This document shows, in pieces, positions 38,917-48,300 of a stretch of DNA of 64,000 nucleotides. Position numbers and translations under genes: made by a program. Numbering within the stretch: the stretch's first letter is position 1; every line of letters begins with the position of its first letter. The stretch comes from Nocardia terpenica (GTDB lineage Bacteria; Actinomycetota; Actinomycetes; Mycobacteriales; Mycobacteriaceae), in NCBI RefSeq assembly GCF_013186535.1, contig NZ_JABMCZ010000005.1:372001-436000 (forward strand), read 5' to 3'. The notes below the pieces were generated by a model. It ran no database searches, was not told the DNA's origin, and saw nothing but the letters and a program-made list of their open reading frames with translations.

Positions 38917-40999
38917 CCGCCAGCGCGGTCTCGGCGGCGGCGAACACCCGCACCAGGGCGGCCGCCTTGAGCAGCATCTCCTCGTATTCGGCGGTCGGAT
39001 CGGAGTCGAGCACGATGGCGCCGCCCGCGCCGATCAGCACGCTGTCGCCGCAGCGCACGGCGGTGCGGATCACGATGTTCAGGTCCGCGGTGCCGTTGCA
39101 GCCGAGGTAGCCGAGCGTGCCCGAATACACCCCGCGCGCTTCGGTTTCCAGTTCGCCGATGATGTCGGTGGTGCGCAGCTTCGGCGCGCCGGTCATGGAG
39201 CCGCCCGGGAAGCAGGCGCGCACGCAGTCCAGCGCGCCGACGCCCTCGGCCAGTTCACCGCGCACGGTGGACACCAGCTGATGCACGGTCGCGTAGGTCT
39301 CGGTGCTCATGTACTTGGGCACCGACACCGAACCGATCCGGCACACCCGGCCCAGGTCGTTGCGCAGCAGGTCGACGATCATCAGGTTCTCGGCCTGTGT
39401 CTTCGGGTCGGATTGCAATGCGGCGCGCAGGTTTTCGTCCTCGGCGGGCGTCGCGCCGCGCGGCGCGGTGCCCTTGATGGGCTTGCTCTCCACCACCCCG
39501 TCGCGGGTGATGCGCAGGAATCGTTCCGGCGAGGAACAGAACACCGTGATCCCGTCGGCGCGCAGGAACGCCGCGTACGGGGCGGGGTTCACGGTGCGCA
39601 ATCGGATGTAGGCGTCCAGGTCGCTCTCGGCGTCCTCGTAGGTGGCGGGCAGGCGCAGCACATTGGTCATGCACACCTCGTAGCTGTCGCCCGCCAGCAG
39701 CCGCTGCTCGATCCGGTCGAGGGCGGCGAGATACTCCGCCCGCGGCCGCGCGTACTTCTCCACCTCCGCGAAATCGACCGTGCGCGAACTCGACCCGTCG
39801 TCGCCCTCCGGGTCGGCGGCGGGGCGGGTGCGCAGCAGGCGGGTGGTGTCCTCCAGCCAGCGCAGGTCGGCCACGGCGTCGGCGGAGGTGCCGATCGCGA
39901 CGACGTAGGTGCGGTGCTGCTCGTGATCGATGACCACCAGGTGATCCGCCCGGATCCACAGCGCGTCCGGCGTCTCGGCGCGGTGGTCGCGGTTCATGCC
40001 GCACTCGGATTTCAACTCGTAACCGAAATAGCCGACGTAGCCGCCGGTCAGATCGAAGGGCAGCGCGTCCGCGCCGATGACCGGGACGCGTAGTCGGCGG
40101 TCGAGCGCGTCGAAGATCGACCCCGGCTCGGTGTGGGATCCGGTGTCGGTGTGCACCCGCACGAAGCCGTCGTCGATGCGGTAGCTGAGGGTCTCCCCCG
40201 CCGCGCCGAGCTGCGCGCCCAGGAACGAGAACCGGCCCATGCCCTCGACCACCCGCGCGCTGTCCAGCCAGAACATGCGCTCGTGCCGGTCGAAGACCTC
40301 GCGGGCCACCGCGGCCGCGTCCACCTCGGCGTCGATCACCCGCCAGCGTGCCTGCGGCCCCGGGGAATTCGTGCCGGGCGGCAGCTCGCGCCGCTCCCGG
40401 ATCTCGATGGACTCCGCGGCCGATTCGCGCGCCAGCCGCAGGAAGTTGGCGATGAGCTCGCGCCCGTGCTCGGTGGACACCGACTCCGGATGGAACTGCA
40501 CGCCCCAGCGCGGCAGCACCCGGTGCCGCAGCCCCATCACCACCCCATCCTCGGCGGTGGCCAGGGTCAGCAGGTCCGGCGGCAGCGGCTCGGGCACGTG
40601 CAGCGAGTGGTACCGCACCACCCGGAACGGGTTGGGAATGCCCTCGAACAGGTCCTCCCCGCAGTGCCGGACGACGCTGATGTGCCCGTGCCGGGCGCGC
40701 GGCGCGGGATCGACCCGGCCGCCGAAGAACGACCCGATGCCCTGGTGCCCGAGGCACACCCCGAGCACCGGCAGCTCGTGCCGCCGCAGAATCGTGGCGC
40801 TGTGCCCGAAATCCTCGGCGTGCTCCGGATTTCCGGGGCCGGGCGAGATGACCGCGGCGTCGAATTCGCCGAGATCCAGGTCGTACCAGTGCGGATCGTC
40901 GTTGTAGACGACCACGGGAGCGACCCCGGAGGTCACCGCGATGAGCTGATACAGATTGTAGGTATAGGAATCATGATTATCGATCAAGAGCGTGCGCAT
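38897..40999 (-). CDS. Aminodeoxychorismate synthase, PabA-PabB fusion
   Basis: ATG 40999 (MRTLLIDNHDSYTYN); 700 residues. Residues 1-200 are a class I glutamine amidotransferase (Cys in GVCLGHQGIG; His-Glu in VQFHPESVS). Residues 250-690 are a chorismate-utilising domain with ESKPIKGTAPRG, CFPGGSMTGAPK and GVYSGTLGYLG. The PIKGT segment distinguishes ADC synthase from anthranilate synthase. Such fused PabAB enzymes occur in clusters using p-aminobenzoate, for example candicidin and chloramphenicol-type pathways. Confidence 0.93.
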   Translation of the reverse strand: MRTLLIDNHDSYTYNLYQLIAVTSGVAPVVVYNDDPHWYDLDLGEFDAAVISPGPGNPEHAEDFGHSATILRRHELPVLGVCLGHQGIGSFFGGRVDPAPRARHGHISVVRHCGEDLFEGIPNPFRVVRYHSLHVPEPLPPDLLTLATAEDGVVMGLRHRVLPRWGVQFHPESVSTEHGRELIANFLRLARESAAESIEIRERRELPPGTNSPGPQARWRVIDAEVDAAAVAREVFDRHERMFWLDSARVVEGMGRFSFLGAQLGAAGETLSYRIDDGFVRVHTDTGSHTEPGSIFDALDRRLRVPVIGADALPFDLTGGYVGYFGYELKSECGMNRDHRAETPDALWIRADHLVVIDHEQHRTYVVAIGTSADAVADLRWLEDTTRLLRTRPAADPEGDDGSSSRTVDFAEVEKYARPRAEYLAALDRIEQRLLAGDSYEVCMTNVLRLPATYEDAESDLDAYIRLRTVNPAPYAAFLRADGITVFCSSPERFLRITRDGVVESKPIKGTAPRGATPAEDENLRAALQSDPKTQAENLMIVDLLRNDLGRVCRIGSVSVPKYMSTETYATVHQLVSTVRGELAEGVGALDCVRACFPGGSMTGAPKLRTTDIIGELETEARGVYSGTLGYLGCNGTADLNIVIRTAVRCGDSVLIGAGGAIVLDSDPTAEYEEMLLKAAALVRVFAAAETALAGGGRRG

Positions 41000-41034
41000 A
41001 CGTCCGAGACCCCCGAAACATCCTTCGAAAAAAG

Positions 41035-42024
41035 CTAATTCGATATCGTGGTGGACCAGTCGAACGGCACCTCGTCGACGACGTCCCACGCGGTGGTGAG
41101 CTTGCGCAGTCCGCGGAAGTCCTGCAGCACCCGTTTCCGGTTTCCGTCGGCCCGCACGTCGGCGATGATGCGTTCGGCGTCGGGGACCCGCTCCCGATTC
41201 AGGATCGTGGCCCAGGTGGTGAAATCGGTTGCCGCGAAGGCTTCCATGGCCCGGGCCATGGCGCCCAGCAGCGTCGTCCGGTCCGTCGCGGACAGGTCGT
41301 GGAAGACGATCGTGGCCAGTTCGGCCGCCACCGAGGAGTGGCAGTATTCGTCCCGGCTGTGCAGGTCGGCGGTCGTCTTGTTGATCGGCTGCACGGTGTC
41401 GTCGCCCGCCACCAGCTCCAGCAGGGCGTTGATGGAGATCTCGGCGACGGTCATGTAGCCCAGGCCGACCAGCGCCCGATCCCGGGCCGCGGAGACCTCG
41501 TCCAGGGCGCGGGCGTGCGAGCGGACCTTCAGGCACAGCGGCAGATCGCGTTCCGACAGCGCCCAGCCGCGCCCGGCGCGGGTGGCGACGCTGGCATTGA
41601 AATGCATGAGCGTGTGATATTGCTCGTCGACCATGGCCTGGGTGGCGGCGACGGTGAACATATCGCCCAGCCCGGTGCCGAAGGCGTCCTCGGCGAGGGC
41701 CTGGAATCCGGGATTCACGACGTGCTGTTCGATATCGATCACGTTCTTGTTGAACGCGATCCAGCCCCACGCCCGCAGGCGCTGCCGGGTGGTTTCCGGC
41801 AATCGCCGATATGCCGGGTGGTCGCGGAACGGGATCATGGCCTCGGGAAAATCGGGCCGATCGGGTTCGAAGAATTCCGCCAGATCGGGTTCGGGGCGTT
41901 TCACCGAGGCGCGCCGCCCCCAATTACGGGACAGCCGCGCGATGATCGCGCTCTCGATCGGGACGTCGGGATCGTGGACGGGCAGGTCGGGCGGTGTGAC
42001 AGGCGGCCGGCTCTCGACACTCAC
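41035..42024 (-). CDS. AurF-like diiron arylamine N-oxygenase
   Basis: Start set at GTG 42024 because AAAGGA lies seven bases upstream; GTG 42030 is possible. 329 residues. All ligands expected for AurF-type enzymes are seen: Glu99 (DIEQHVV), Glu134 and His137 (VDEQYHTLMH), Glu195 (VAEISI), His222, Glu226 and His229 (LHSRDEYCHSS). AurF oxidises p-aminobenzoate to p-nitrobenzoate; relatives stop at hydroxylamine or nitroso, which can couple to azoxy compounds. The adjacent ADC synthase and lyase supply exactly this class of substrate. The timing of N-oxidation (before or after chain extension) is unknown. Confidence 0.9.
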   Translation of the reverse strand: MSVESRPPVTPPDLPVHDPDVPIESAIIARLSRNWGRRASVKRPEPDLAEFFEPDRPDFPEAMIPFRDHPAYRRLPETTRQRLRAWGWIAFNKNVIDIEQHVVNPGFQALAEDAFGTGLGDMFTVAATQAMVDEQYHTLMHFNASVATRAGRGWALSERDLPLCLKVRSHARALDEVSAARDRALVGLGYMTVAEISINALLELVAGDDTVQPINKTTADLHSRDEYCHSSVAAELATIVFHDLSATDRTTLLGAMARAMEAFAATDFTTWATILNRERVPDAERIIADVRADGNRKRVLQDFRGLRKLTTAWDVVDEVPFDWSTTISN

Positions 42025-42036
42025 GGCCACTTCCTT

Positions 42037-43410
42037 TCACGGGTGTAGCGAAACCGGTTGCCGTGCAACCGCTTTGGAGCGCATCAGAAACTCGCCGAGG
42101 AATCCGTCGTGGGGTACACCGAATTCCACGCGATAGGTCGGCACCCGGCCGACGTAGACATTGCGGATGGTGGGGTCGTCGACCAGTGCGGTGACGAGGT
42201 CGTCGTCGCCGGTGACGGCGCTGACGACGAGGCTGTCGGTGAGGGCCGCCGCGTCGCCGGGCGTCCACGGCAGCACCCACGCGCAGGGGTAGGGCAGCTC
42301 CAGCCGGGCCTGCGGGGCGTCGCCGCGGTCGCAGGCGTAGACGGTGGGCCGCAGCACCACGCTGCCGTCGTCGAGCGCCACCACCATGTCCTCGGCCGAC
42401 AGCACCGGCGTCGCGGCACCGGCCTGGGATCGGACGAAATCGGCGACCCTGCGACCCTCGCCGGAGGGCCAGCAGGGCAGCACGGCGGCCGGGTCCTCGG
42501 GCGGCAGCGCGGGCAGGTCGCTCAGGTGCTCGGCGAGCCGCCGCGCCACCGCGAGGTGGTCGCCTTCGACGTAGACGGCGGTGGCGTTCACGCACGCCGT
42601 ACCGCCCTGGTAGGCAATCGAATCCGCGGCGAAGCGGATATCGTCGTCGGTGGCCTCGCCGGTCAGCAGGATCTTGGCCCGGCCCGGTCCCTGCGGCAGC
42701 ACCCGCGGATCGTCGCGGTAGCGGCGGACCACGTCGTCGCCGCCGTACACCAGGCCGAGGTCGGCGGCGGCCAGCAGCGAGCCGACGATCTCCTGCCCGC
42801 CCGGCAGCAGCGCGATCTCGCTGCCGCCGAAACCGGCCTCCCACAGCGCGCGGACCAGCCGGTGCGGGGTGAACGGCTCGCGCCGCGACGGCCGCACCGC
42901 GACCCCGTAGCCGAGGGCGAGCGCCTCCAGCCACAGCGAGTGCACGCCGGGATGGTTGCCCGCGGCGTTCACCGCCAGCGAGCGGCCGCGCCGAATCCAC
43001 ACGGCGCGAGCGTCTTCCATCTCGGTCCAGTGCGCCCGCGCCCGGCTCGGCAGCGCCGCGTACGCGGTGTCGACGGCGCGGCGCGCGGCCTCGGCGATGA
43101 CGTCGGCGGACGCGCGCACCACGCCGATCGGCAGCCCGGACACCGCGGCCACCAGTTCCTGGTAGTCGGCGGGGGTCAGCCCGCCGAGGGTGCCGTGCAG
43201 GAACAGGTCCCCGGCGGCGGCGAGCATCTTGTCCCGTTCCGCCACCGGCCGGGCCGGGTGCCGACCGACGTCGGCCATTGTCCGCTTCACGAAAAGGTCT
43301 GGCACCAAGCCGAGTTCGGCCCGCAGATCGCCGCGGACATCGCGGATCTGCGCACGCCGGATCGGAGTGTAGGCGCCTCGACTGCCCAGGGCGTCGAGCA
43401 CGGGGACCAT
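42037..43410 (-). CDS. Aldehyde dehydrogenase-fold acyl reductase (LuxC-like)
   Basis: 457 residues from ATG 43410, sharing one base with the stop of the adenylating gene. ALDH-fold features: NAAGNHPGVHSLWLEALALG (acyl-binding and Rossmann start), LVYGGDDVVRRY, and the catalytic Cys in YQGGTACVNATAVYV. LuxC-type enzymes reduce activated acyl groups to aldehydes with NADPH. Coupling to an adenylating protein recalls LuxE-LuxC and the EhpF-linked carboxyl reductions of phenazine pathways. The likely outcome is reduction of a carboxylate, starter or final product, to aldehyde. Confidence 0.82.
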   Translation of the reverse strand: MVPVLDALGSRGAYTPIRRAQIRDVRGDLRAELGLVPDLFVKRTMADVGRHPARPVAERDKMLAAAGDLFLHGTLGGLTPADYQELVAAVSGLPIGVVRASADVIAEAARRAVDTAYAALPSRARAHWTEMEDARAVWIRRGRSLAVNAAGNHPGVHSLWLEALALGYGVAVRPSRREPFTPHRLVRALWEAGFGGSEIALLPGGQEIVGSLLAAADLGLVYGGDDVVRRYRDDPRVLPQGPGRAKILLTGEATDDDIRFAADSIAYQGGTACVNATAVYVEGDHLAVARRLAEHLSDLPALPPEDPAAVLPCWPSGEGRRVADFVRSQAGAATPVLSAEDMVVALDDGSVVLRPTVYACDRGDAPQARLELPYPCAWVLPWTPGDAAALTDSLVVSAVTGDDDLVTALVDDPTIRNVYVGRVPTYRVEFGVPHDGFLGEFLMRSKAVARQPVSLHP

Positions 43411-44516
43411 CAATACACGCCTTCGATCACGGTCGTCTCGTCGAACGACTTCAGCGGTTCGACATCGGCGACCGCGTCGCCGGGCATCCCGGGCTGTGCC
43501 TCGAAGCGCAGGGCGGTGTCGCGTTCCGGATTGTTCGGCAGGAACATGCCTTTGGAGACCAGGTTCATCACGACCTGGCCGCGCTCGCCGTAGGGCACGG
43601 GCTGCCGGGTCTGCGGGTCGACCACGTTGAAGGCGATGAAGGGGCCGAGCGGGTCGAAGATGCAGGGCTCGTCGTCGCGCAGGCCGATGCGTTCCATGGA
43701 GCCACCACACACCATGGTGCTGCCGTAGCCGCCCTGCAGGGTGATGCCGGGGAACACCTCGGTGCGGAACAGGTGCCGGGTGTCGGCGTCCATATGCATT
43801 CCGCCCCACTGGATGTAGCGCACCTTGCGGTTGATCAGGTCGGCGAGATGCGGGTCGGCGGCCATGCGCTCGAGCAGCGCGGGGGTGGTCACCATGACCG
43901 CGATGTCCTGGGTCTCGAGCAGGTAGGTCGCCTGCTCGATCAGGTGCGCCGCGTAGGCTCCCGCGCCTTCCAGGTCACCTCCGGCGATGCGCTTCTTGAC
44001 CCAGCGCGGATCCATATCGATGGTGAACAGCAGCCCGCCGCCGCGGTGCGCCTGTTCCTTGAGGGCCGCGCCGAAGATGTGCGGGCCCGACGGCATGATG
44101 CCGAGCCAGTTGCCGCCGGGCTCCTGGCCGCGCTTGCGGAACTGCTGCTCGCTGAAGGCGAGCCAGCGGTCCATCCACTCGTGTGTGCACAGCACGCGCT
44201 TGGGCGCGCCGGTGGTGCCACCGCTCTCGTAGACGCCGTACACGTCGGCCGAGCGCAGGCCCTGGGGAATGAGATCCTCCACGCGGATATCGCGCAGATC
44301 GTTGACGACGTTGGGGAATTTGGCCAGATCGGCGAAGGTGCGGATCTCTTCGATCGGATCGAATCCGAGCTTCGGCAGCCGGTCGAGCCAGAATCGGGAA
44401 CCGGTGTCGGGGCCGAAGTGCCAGCGAACGGCCTCGCGAACCAATTGATCGGCGTCGGGATAGCTGCCGATGGGACAGTCGAGCGCGGAACCCTCGACGG
44501 AGGAGGAGACAGACAT
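43410..44516 (-). CDS. Short adenylate-forming enzyme (EhpF/LuxE-like)
   Basis: 368 residues. AMP-binding P-loop YESGGTTGAPKRV, then IMPSGPHIFG and GGYGSTMVCGG, the A5-like region. The usual C-terminal subdomain of about 110 residues is reduced, as in LuxE acyl-protein synthetases and EhpF, the griseoluteate-activating phenazine enzyme. It probably activates an aromatic or polyene acid as acyl-AMP for transfer to the overlapping reductase or to ACP. Start ATG 44516. Confidence 0.83.
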   Translation of the reverse strand: MSVSSSVEGSALDCPIGSYPDADQLVREAVRWHFGPDTGSRFWLDRLPKLGFDPIEEIRTFADLAKFPNVVNDLRDIRVEDLIPQGLRSADVYGVYESGGTTGAPKRVLCTHEWMDRWLAFSEQQFRKRGQEPGGNWLGIMPSGPHIFGAALKEQAHRGGGLLFTIDMDPRWVKKRIAGGDLEGAGAYAAHLIEQATYLLETQDIAVMVTTPALLERMAADPHLADLINRKVRYIQWGGMHMDADTRHLFRTEVFPGITLQGGYGSTMVCGGSMERIGLRDDEPCIFDPLGPFIAFNVVDPQTRQPVPYGERGQVVMNLVSKGMFLPNNPERDTALRFEAQPGMPGDAVADVEPLKSFDETTVIEGVY

Positions 44517-44602
44517 CTAGTACAAACCTCGAGAAAAGCGTAGTAAAGCCGCAGCGATATCTCGCTCGTCGTTGTCGTCCGCGCGCCGTTGCGCGTCGAA
44601 TG

Positions 44603-44968
44603 TTATTTGTTCGCGGCGGCGCTGAATTCCAGCACCAGGCGCGGATCGTAGAACAGTTCGGCCTTGTCGATGACACCGTCGGTGAGGGTGAGAATCTCGG
44701 CGGCCGTGGTGGTGCCCTCGATGCCGGGCAGCTCCCACTCGACGACCGACAGCACGGTGTCGTCGCCGCTGAAGAACTGGTCGCGTACGCGGAAATCGAG
44801 TGCGACAGGGCCGAATTGGGCCGCCATCGCCTGGACCTGGTCGCGCCCGCGCAACGTTGCGACGGGGCTGACGAAGGCGAAATCGTCGGCCAGCGGGACC
44901 TTGCTCAGATCGCCGTTCAGTTCGACCCATGCCTCGTAGTAGCTGTCGACTGCTTCACGGTTCGGCAT
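44603..44968 (-). CDS. SnoaL/NTF2-like protein
   Basis: 121 residues; ATG 44968 has AAAGGAGATGA directly upstream, the strongest ribosome-binding site of the cluster. NTF2 fold: YYEAWVELNGDLSKVPLADD, FVSPVATLRGRDQVQAM, then strands VRDQFFSGDDTVLSVVEWEL and AEILTLTDGVIDKAELFYD. As first gene of the biosynthetic operon it may be a cyclase, isomerase or binding protein for a pathway intermediate. The promoter of the operon should lie in 44969-45219. Confidence 0.88.
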   Translation of the reverse strand: MPNREAVDSYYEAWVELNGDLSKVPLADDFAFVSPVATLRGRDQVQAMAAQFGPVALDFRVRDQFFSGDDTVLSVVEWELPGIEGTTTAAEILTLTDGVIDKAELFYDPRLVLEFSAAANK

Positions 44969-45219
44969 AACTCATCTCCTTTTGCTCGGAGCACAGCGCA
45001 CATCGCGAGGATGTCCGCGGAGCCTGCCCTGCTGTTGCGTCATTCAAATGTTCAACCCGGCTTGTTCGCCATGCTAGCAGTGTCGTTCCGGATCTGCCGG
45101 AGCCGATTCGGGTCGGCCCGGGAACTGTGGGTTACGGATTCCACTATCCCGGAGCCGGGTGAGAGCGTCATCCCCCGGTCGGGTGAAATAGCGCGAGTTC
45201 GCGGGCGAGACGGTGGGAT

Positions 45220-48000
45220 TCACCCGCGCCGCCCGCGACCGGATACAGATCCGACCGGCTGGTATTCATGTGGCGTTTGCAGACCGAGCGCTCGGCTGCG
45301 TTCGATCGCGGTCACCCGGGAGGTGACGCCGAGTTTCCGATACACCGCCTGCAGTTGGGATTTGACCGTATTGACCGAAACGAATCGGCGCGCCGCAATC
45401 TCGGCGTAGGTCAATTCCGTTGCCAGAAACGGGATCAGGTCGAGTTCGGCGCCGGTCAGCGGTTCGCTCAGCGCGCCCGGATTCGGCTCGCCGCGCGCGG
45501 GCGCCGCGCCCGCGTGCAGCGCCGCGTCGTGGTCCAGCGCCCGCAGCACCGCGTCGGTGTAGGCGGTCGGCAGCCGGGTGCCCGCCTGCGCCGCGTCCTG
45601 CAGGAAGCGGGCGGTGTCCGCGCCGCCGACCTCGATCAGGGTGCGCACCATCATCCGGGGCGCGGCCAGCTCCAGCGCGGCGCGGACGTGCGCGGCGGCC
45701 GAGTCGGGCGCGCCGCCCCGGTGGCACGCGCGGGCGAGCAGCATGTGCAGCCGGACCAGCGACGGGGTGGGCCGTCGAACACCGTTGTGCAGCAACGCGT
45801 CCACCGAGTCCCGCACCATCGCGGGGTCGGCCCCGTCGGCGAAGTCGAACCAGGCGCGCAGGCACCGGTACACCGAGGCGTCGCCGACGAGCCGGTGCAC
45901 CTCCGACAGCCAGCCGTGCGCGCCGGCCAGGTCGCCGTCCACCAGCCGCAGCCGCACCTGCTGCTCGACCACCTGGAGCCGCACGAATTCCGGTAGCGCG
46001 CCGCGCATATCGATGCCCATCGCGTCGCGCAGCACGCCGAACGCCTCGCTGACCCGGCCCTGATAGAACAGACTGCGGCTCAGCCCGATCATGCCGCGGG
46101 CACGCATCGCCACCCGGTCGGGCAGCGTGCCGATCCGGGCGGCGGTCCGGAACCGCTCCTCCGCGGCGACGACATCGTTTCGCTCGCACAGCATTTCGCC
46201 GAGGGCGATGTGCGCGTCCAGGGTCGGCGGGCGGTCGGTCAGCCCGACCTGCTCGGCGGCGCTGAGCGCCAGCTCGGCGTACTCGCGGACCTGTTCGGTC
46301 TCGCCGAGATGGCTCAGCAGCGCCGCCTTCTTCGCGGGGAAGGAGACCACGGCGTGCGGATACACGCCCTCGCGCGCCCGCTCCAGGCCGTCGCGCAGCA
46401 CCTCCGACGCGGCGTCGAAGCGGTCGGTGCAGTCGTACGCCTCGGCCAGCGCCTCCATCATCACCAGCCGGGGATAGGTGTCGCGGTGGCGGCTGGCCGA
46501 TTCGCGGCGGTCGAGCAGCGCGGTGGCGCGTTCGCCCCAGGTGATGGTCCGGTTCAGATCACCGAGCGTCCAGTAGGCGTAGGAGCGCAGGCAGCTCGCC
46601 TCGGCGGCGGCATCGTCGTTGTCCGGCAACCGATCCGTGTGCTCGCACCACAGCAGCGCCTCGGCGGGCTGGTCGGTGCACAGCGCGAAATGCGCCATCC
46701 GGACCGACAGCGCCGGGTGCTGCTCGATGACGTGCCGCGGCAGCTGCGCGAACAGCGTGCTCAGGTCGTCGTCGAGGTGATGGGAGCCGACCGCCGACAC
46801 GATCCGGGTGAGCAGGGCCGCGGCGCAGTCGAAGTCGCGCGCCGCGACCGCGTGGTCGAATCCCTCGATCGGCCGGTCGGCGTCGGCGAGCCAGTGGGCG
46901 GCCCGCAGGTGCGCCCGCTTGGCCCGGTCGGGTTCCACGCGGGCCAGCTCGCCGCGCAGGAATTCCGCGAACAGCGTGTGGAAGCGGTAGGTTTCGCCGT
47001 CGTCGAGCGCGAGCAGGAACCCGCCCTCGGCCTCGAGCGCGCACAGCATCGCGCCGCTGTCGCCGCGGCCGGTCACCGCCTGGCAGATATCGGCGGCCAG
47101 CACGTCGAGCACGGCAGAGTCGAGCAGGAACTCGCGCATCTGCGGCGAGCGGTGATCGAGCACCTCGTGCAGCAGGAAGTCCGCGACATCGCGGCTGCGC
47201 CCGCCGAAGGCCCGCAGGAAGGCCTCGGGGTCCTGGCGGCCCGCCAGCGCGCGGCCCGCCAGGTGCAGCCCGGCGATCCAGCCCTCGCACCGCTCCACCA
47301 GCAGCTCGGTCTGGCGGGGCGCGAGGTGGCCGACCTGTCCGGCGAGGTAGGCGCGCGCCTCGTCGGGGGTGAAAGCCAGTTCGGCGACGCCGATCTCGGT
47401 CAGCTCGCCCCGCACCCGCAGCGCGGCGCTGCGCCGCAGCGGGGTGGTGGTGCGGCTGGTCAGCAGCAGATGCACCGGCGGGGGCAGCACGTCGGCGAGC
47501 AGGTCGAGCAGGGCGCGGACATTGTCCCGGCGCAGCACGTGCGCGTCCTCCAGGACCAGCACCGAGCGCTGCGGGACGTCGTCGAGCGCCTCGCGCAGGC
47601 CGCACCGGAACGCGTCGGACGCCTCCCGGGTGGGATCGCGCATGTCCTTGCGCACCATGGCTTCCAGATCGCGCAGCAGCTGCGGATCGGTGCCGAATCG
47701 GTCCAGCGCCTCGAGCAGCCGGCGGGCGAGGCGGGGCAGGTCGTCGTCGCGCTCCTGCAGCGAGATCACCGCGACGCGGCGCTCCCGCATGCGCGGGGTG
47801 TCGAGCCACTGCGACAGCAGCGCGGTCTTGCCGTAGCCGGCGGGCGCCACCACGGCGGTGATGCGGCCCGACAGTGCCGCGCGCAGGCGGGCGATCAGCC
47901 GCGCGCGCACGACCGGCGCGTGCGCGCCTCGCGAGCAGGACGTCGAATCACTATGGAGCTCTGTGTGGTTCGGGTGTCCGTCGAAGAGTGCTGCGAACAC
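45220..48000 (-). CDS. Large LuxR-family (LAL/MalT-type) transcriptional regulator
   Basis: GTG 48000; 926 residues. Walker A at residues 52-60 (APAGYGKTA), an AAA/NB-ARC-like ATPase region (VLVLEDAHVL as Walker B), a long helical TPR-like middle and a C-terminal LuxR HTH (LTYAEIAARRFVSVNTVKSQLQ split over about 25 residues, then YRKLGVTSR). LAL proteins are pathway-specific activators triggered by ligand and ATP. The gene lies upstream of the operon on the same strand and is the obvious candidate activator. Confidence 0.93.
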   Translation of the reverse strand: MFAALFDGHPNHTELHSDSTSCSRGAHAPVVRARLIARLRAALSGRITAVVAPAGYGKTALLSQWLDTPRMRERRVAVISLQERDDDLPRLARRLLEALDRFGTDPQLLRDLEAMVRKDMRDPTREASDAFRCGLREALDDVPQRSVLVLEDAHVLRRDNVRALLDLLADVLPPPVHLLLTSRTTTPLRRSAALRVRGELTEIGVAELAFTPDEARAYLAGQVGHLAPRQTELLVERCEGWIAGLHLAGRALAGRQDPEAFLRAFGGRSRDVADFLLHEVLDHRSPQMREFLLDSAVLDVLAADICQAVTGRGDSGAMLCALEAEGGFLLALDDGETYRFHTLFAEFLRGELARVEPDRAKRAHLRAAHWLADADRPIEGFDHAVAARDFDCAAALLTRIVSAVGSHHLDDDLSTLFAQLPRHVIEQHPALSVRMAHFALCTDQPAEALLWCEHTDRLPDNDDAAAEASCLRSYAYWTLGDLNRTITWGERATALLDRRESASRHRDTYPRLVMMEALAEAYDCTDRFDAASEVLRDGLERAREGVYPHAVVSFPAKKAALLSHLGETEQVREYAELALSAAEQVGLTDRPPTLDAHIALGEMLCERNDVVAAEERFRTAARIGTLPDRVAMRARGMIGLSRSLFYQGRVSEAFGVLRDAMGIDMRGALPEFVRLQVVEQQVRLRLVDGDLAGAHGWLSEVHRLVGDASVYRCLRAWFDFADGADPAMVRDSVDALLHNGVRRPTPSLVRLHMLLARACHRGGAPDSAAAHVRAALELAAPRMMVRTLIEVGGADTARFLQDAAQAGTRLPTAYTDAVLRALDHDAALHAGAAPARGEPNPGALSEPLTGAELDLIPFLATELTYAEIAARRFVSVNTVKSQLQAVYRKLGVTSRVTAIERSRALGLQTPHEYQPVGSVSGRGRRG

Positions 48001-48300
48001 CGATGATCACCTCGTCGCTCGAGGTCCACCCCGGCACCAGTGTCGGCGGGCCGACTCCCGCCCCGAGCCGTCGCCAGCGATCATGCGCTCCACCCCCGTG
48101 TACGTCCGGTATACGAAAGAGTATCGGCGAACGCGCCGATATCGCATCGCGAAAGTGATTGTGCCAGCTCAATGCGCTTCGAGCCCGTGCGGTTCACCCC
48201 GTAAGTCTGCCCTCGGCGTCCGGAGTCGGCCAGAAATTCACGGTCGCGCCCCGCGTGTGTGCGGGGGGCGTGGCGGCGCCGATCGCGATAGTCTGCGGGA

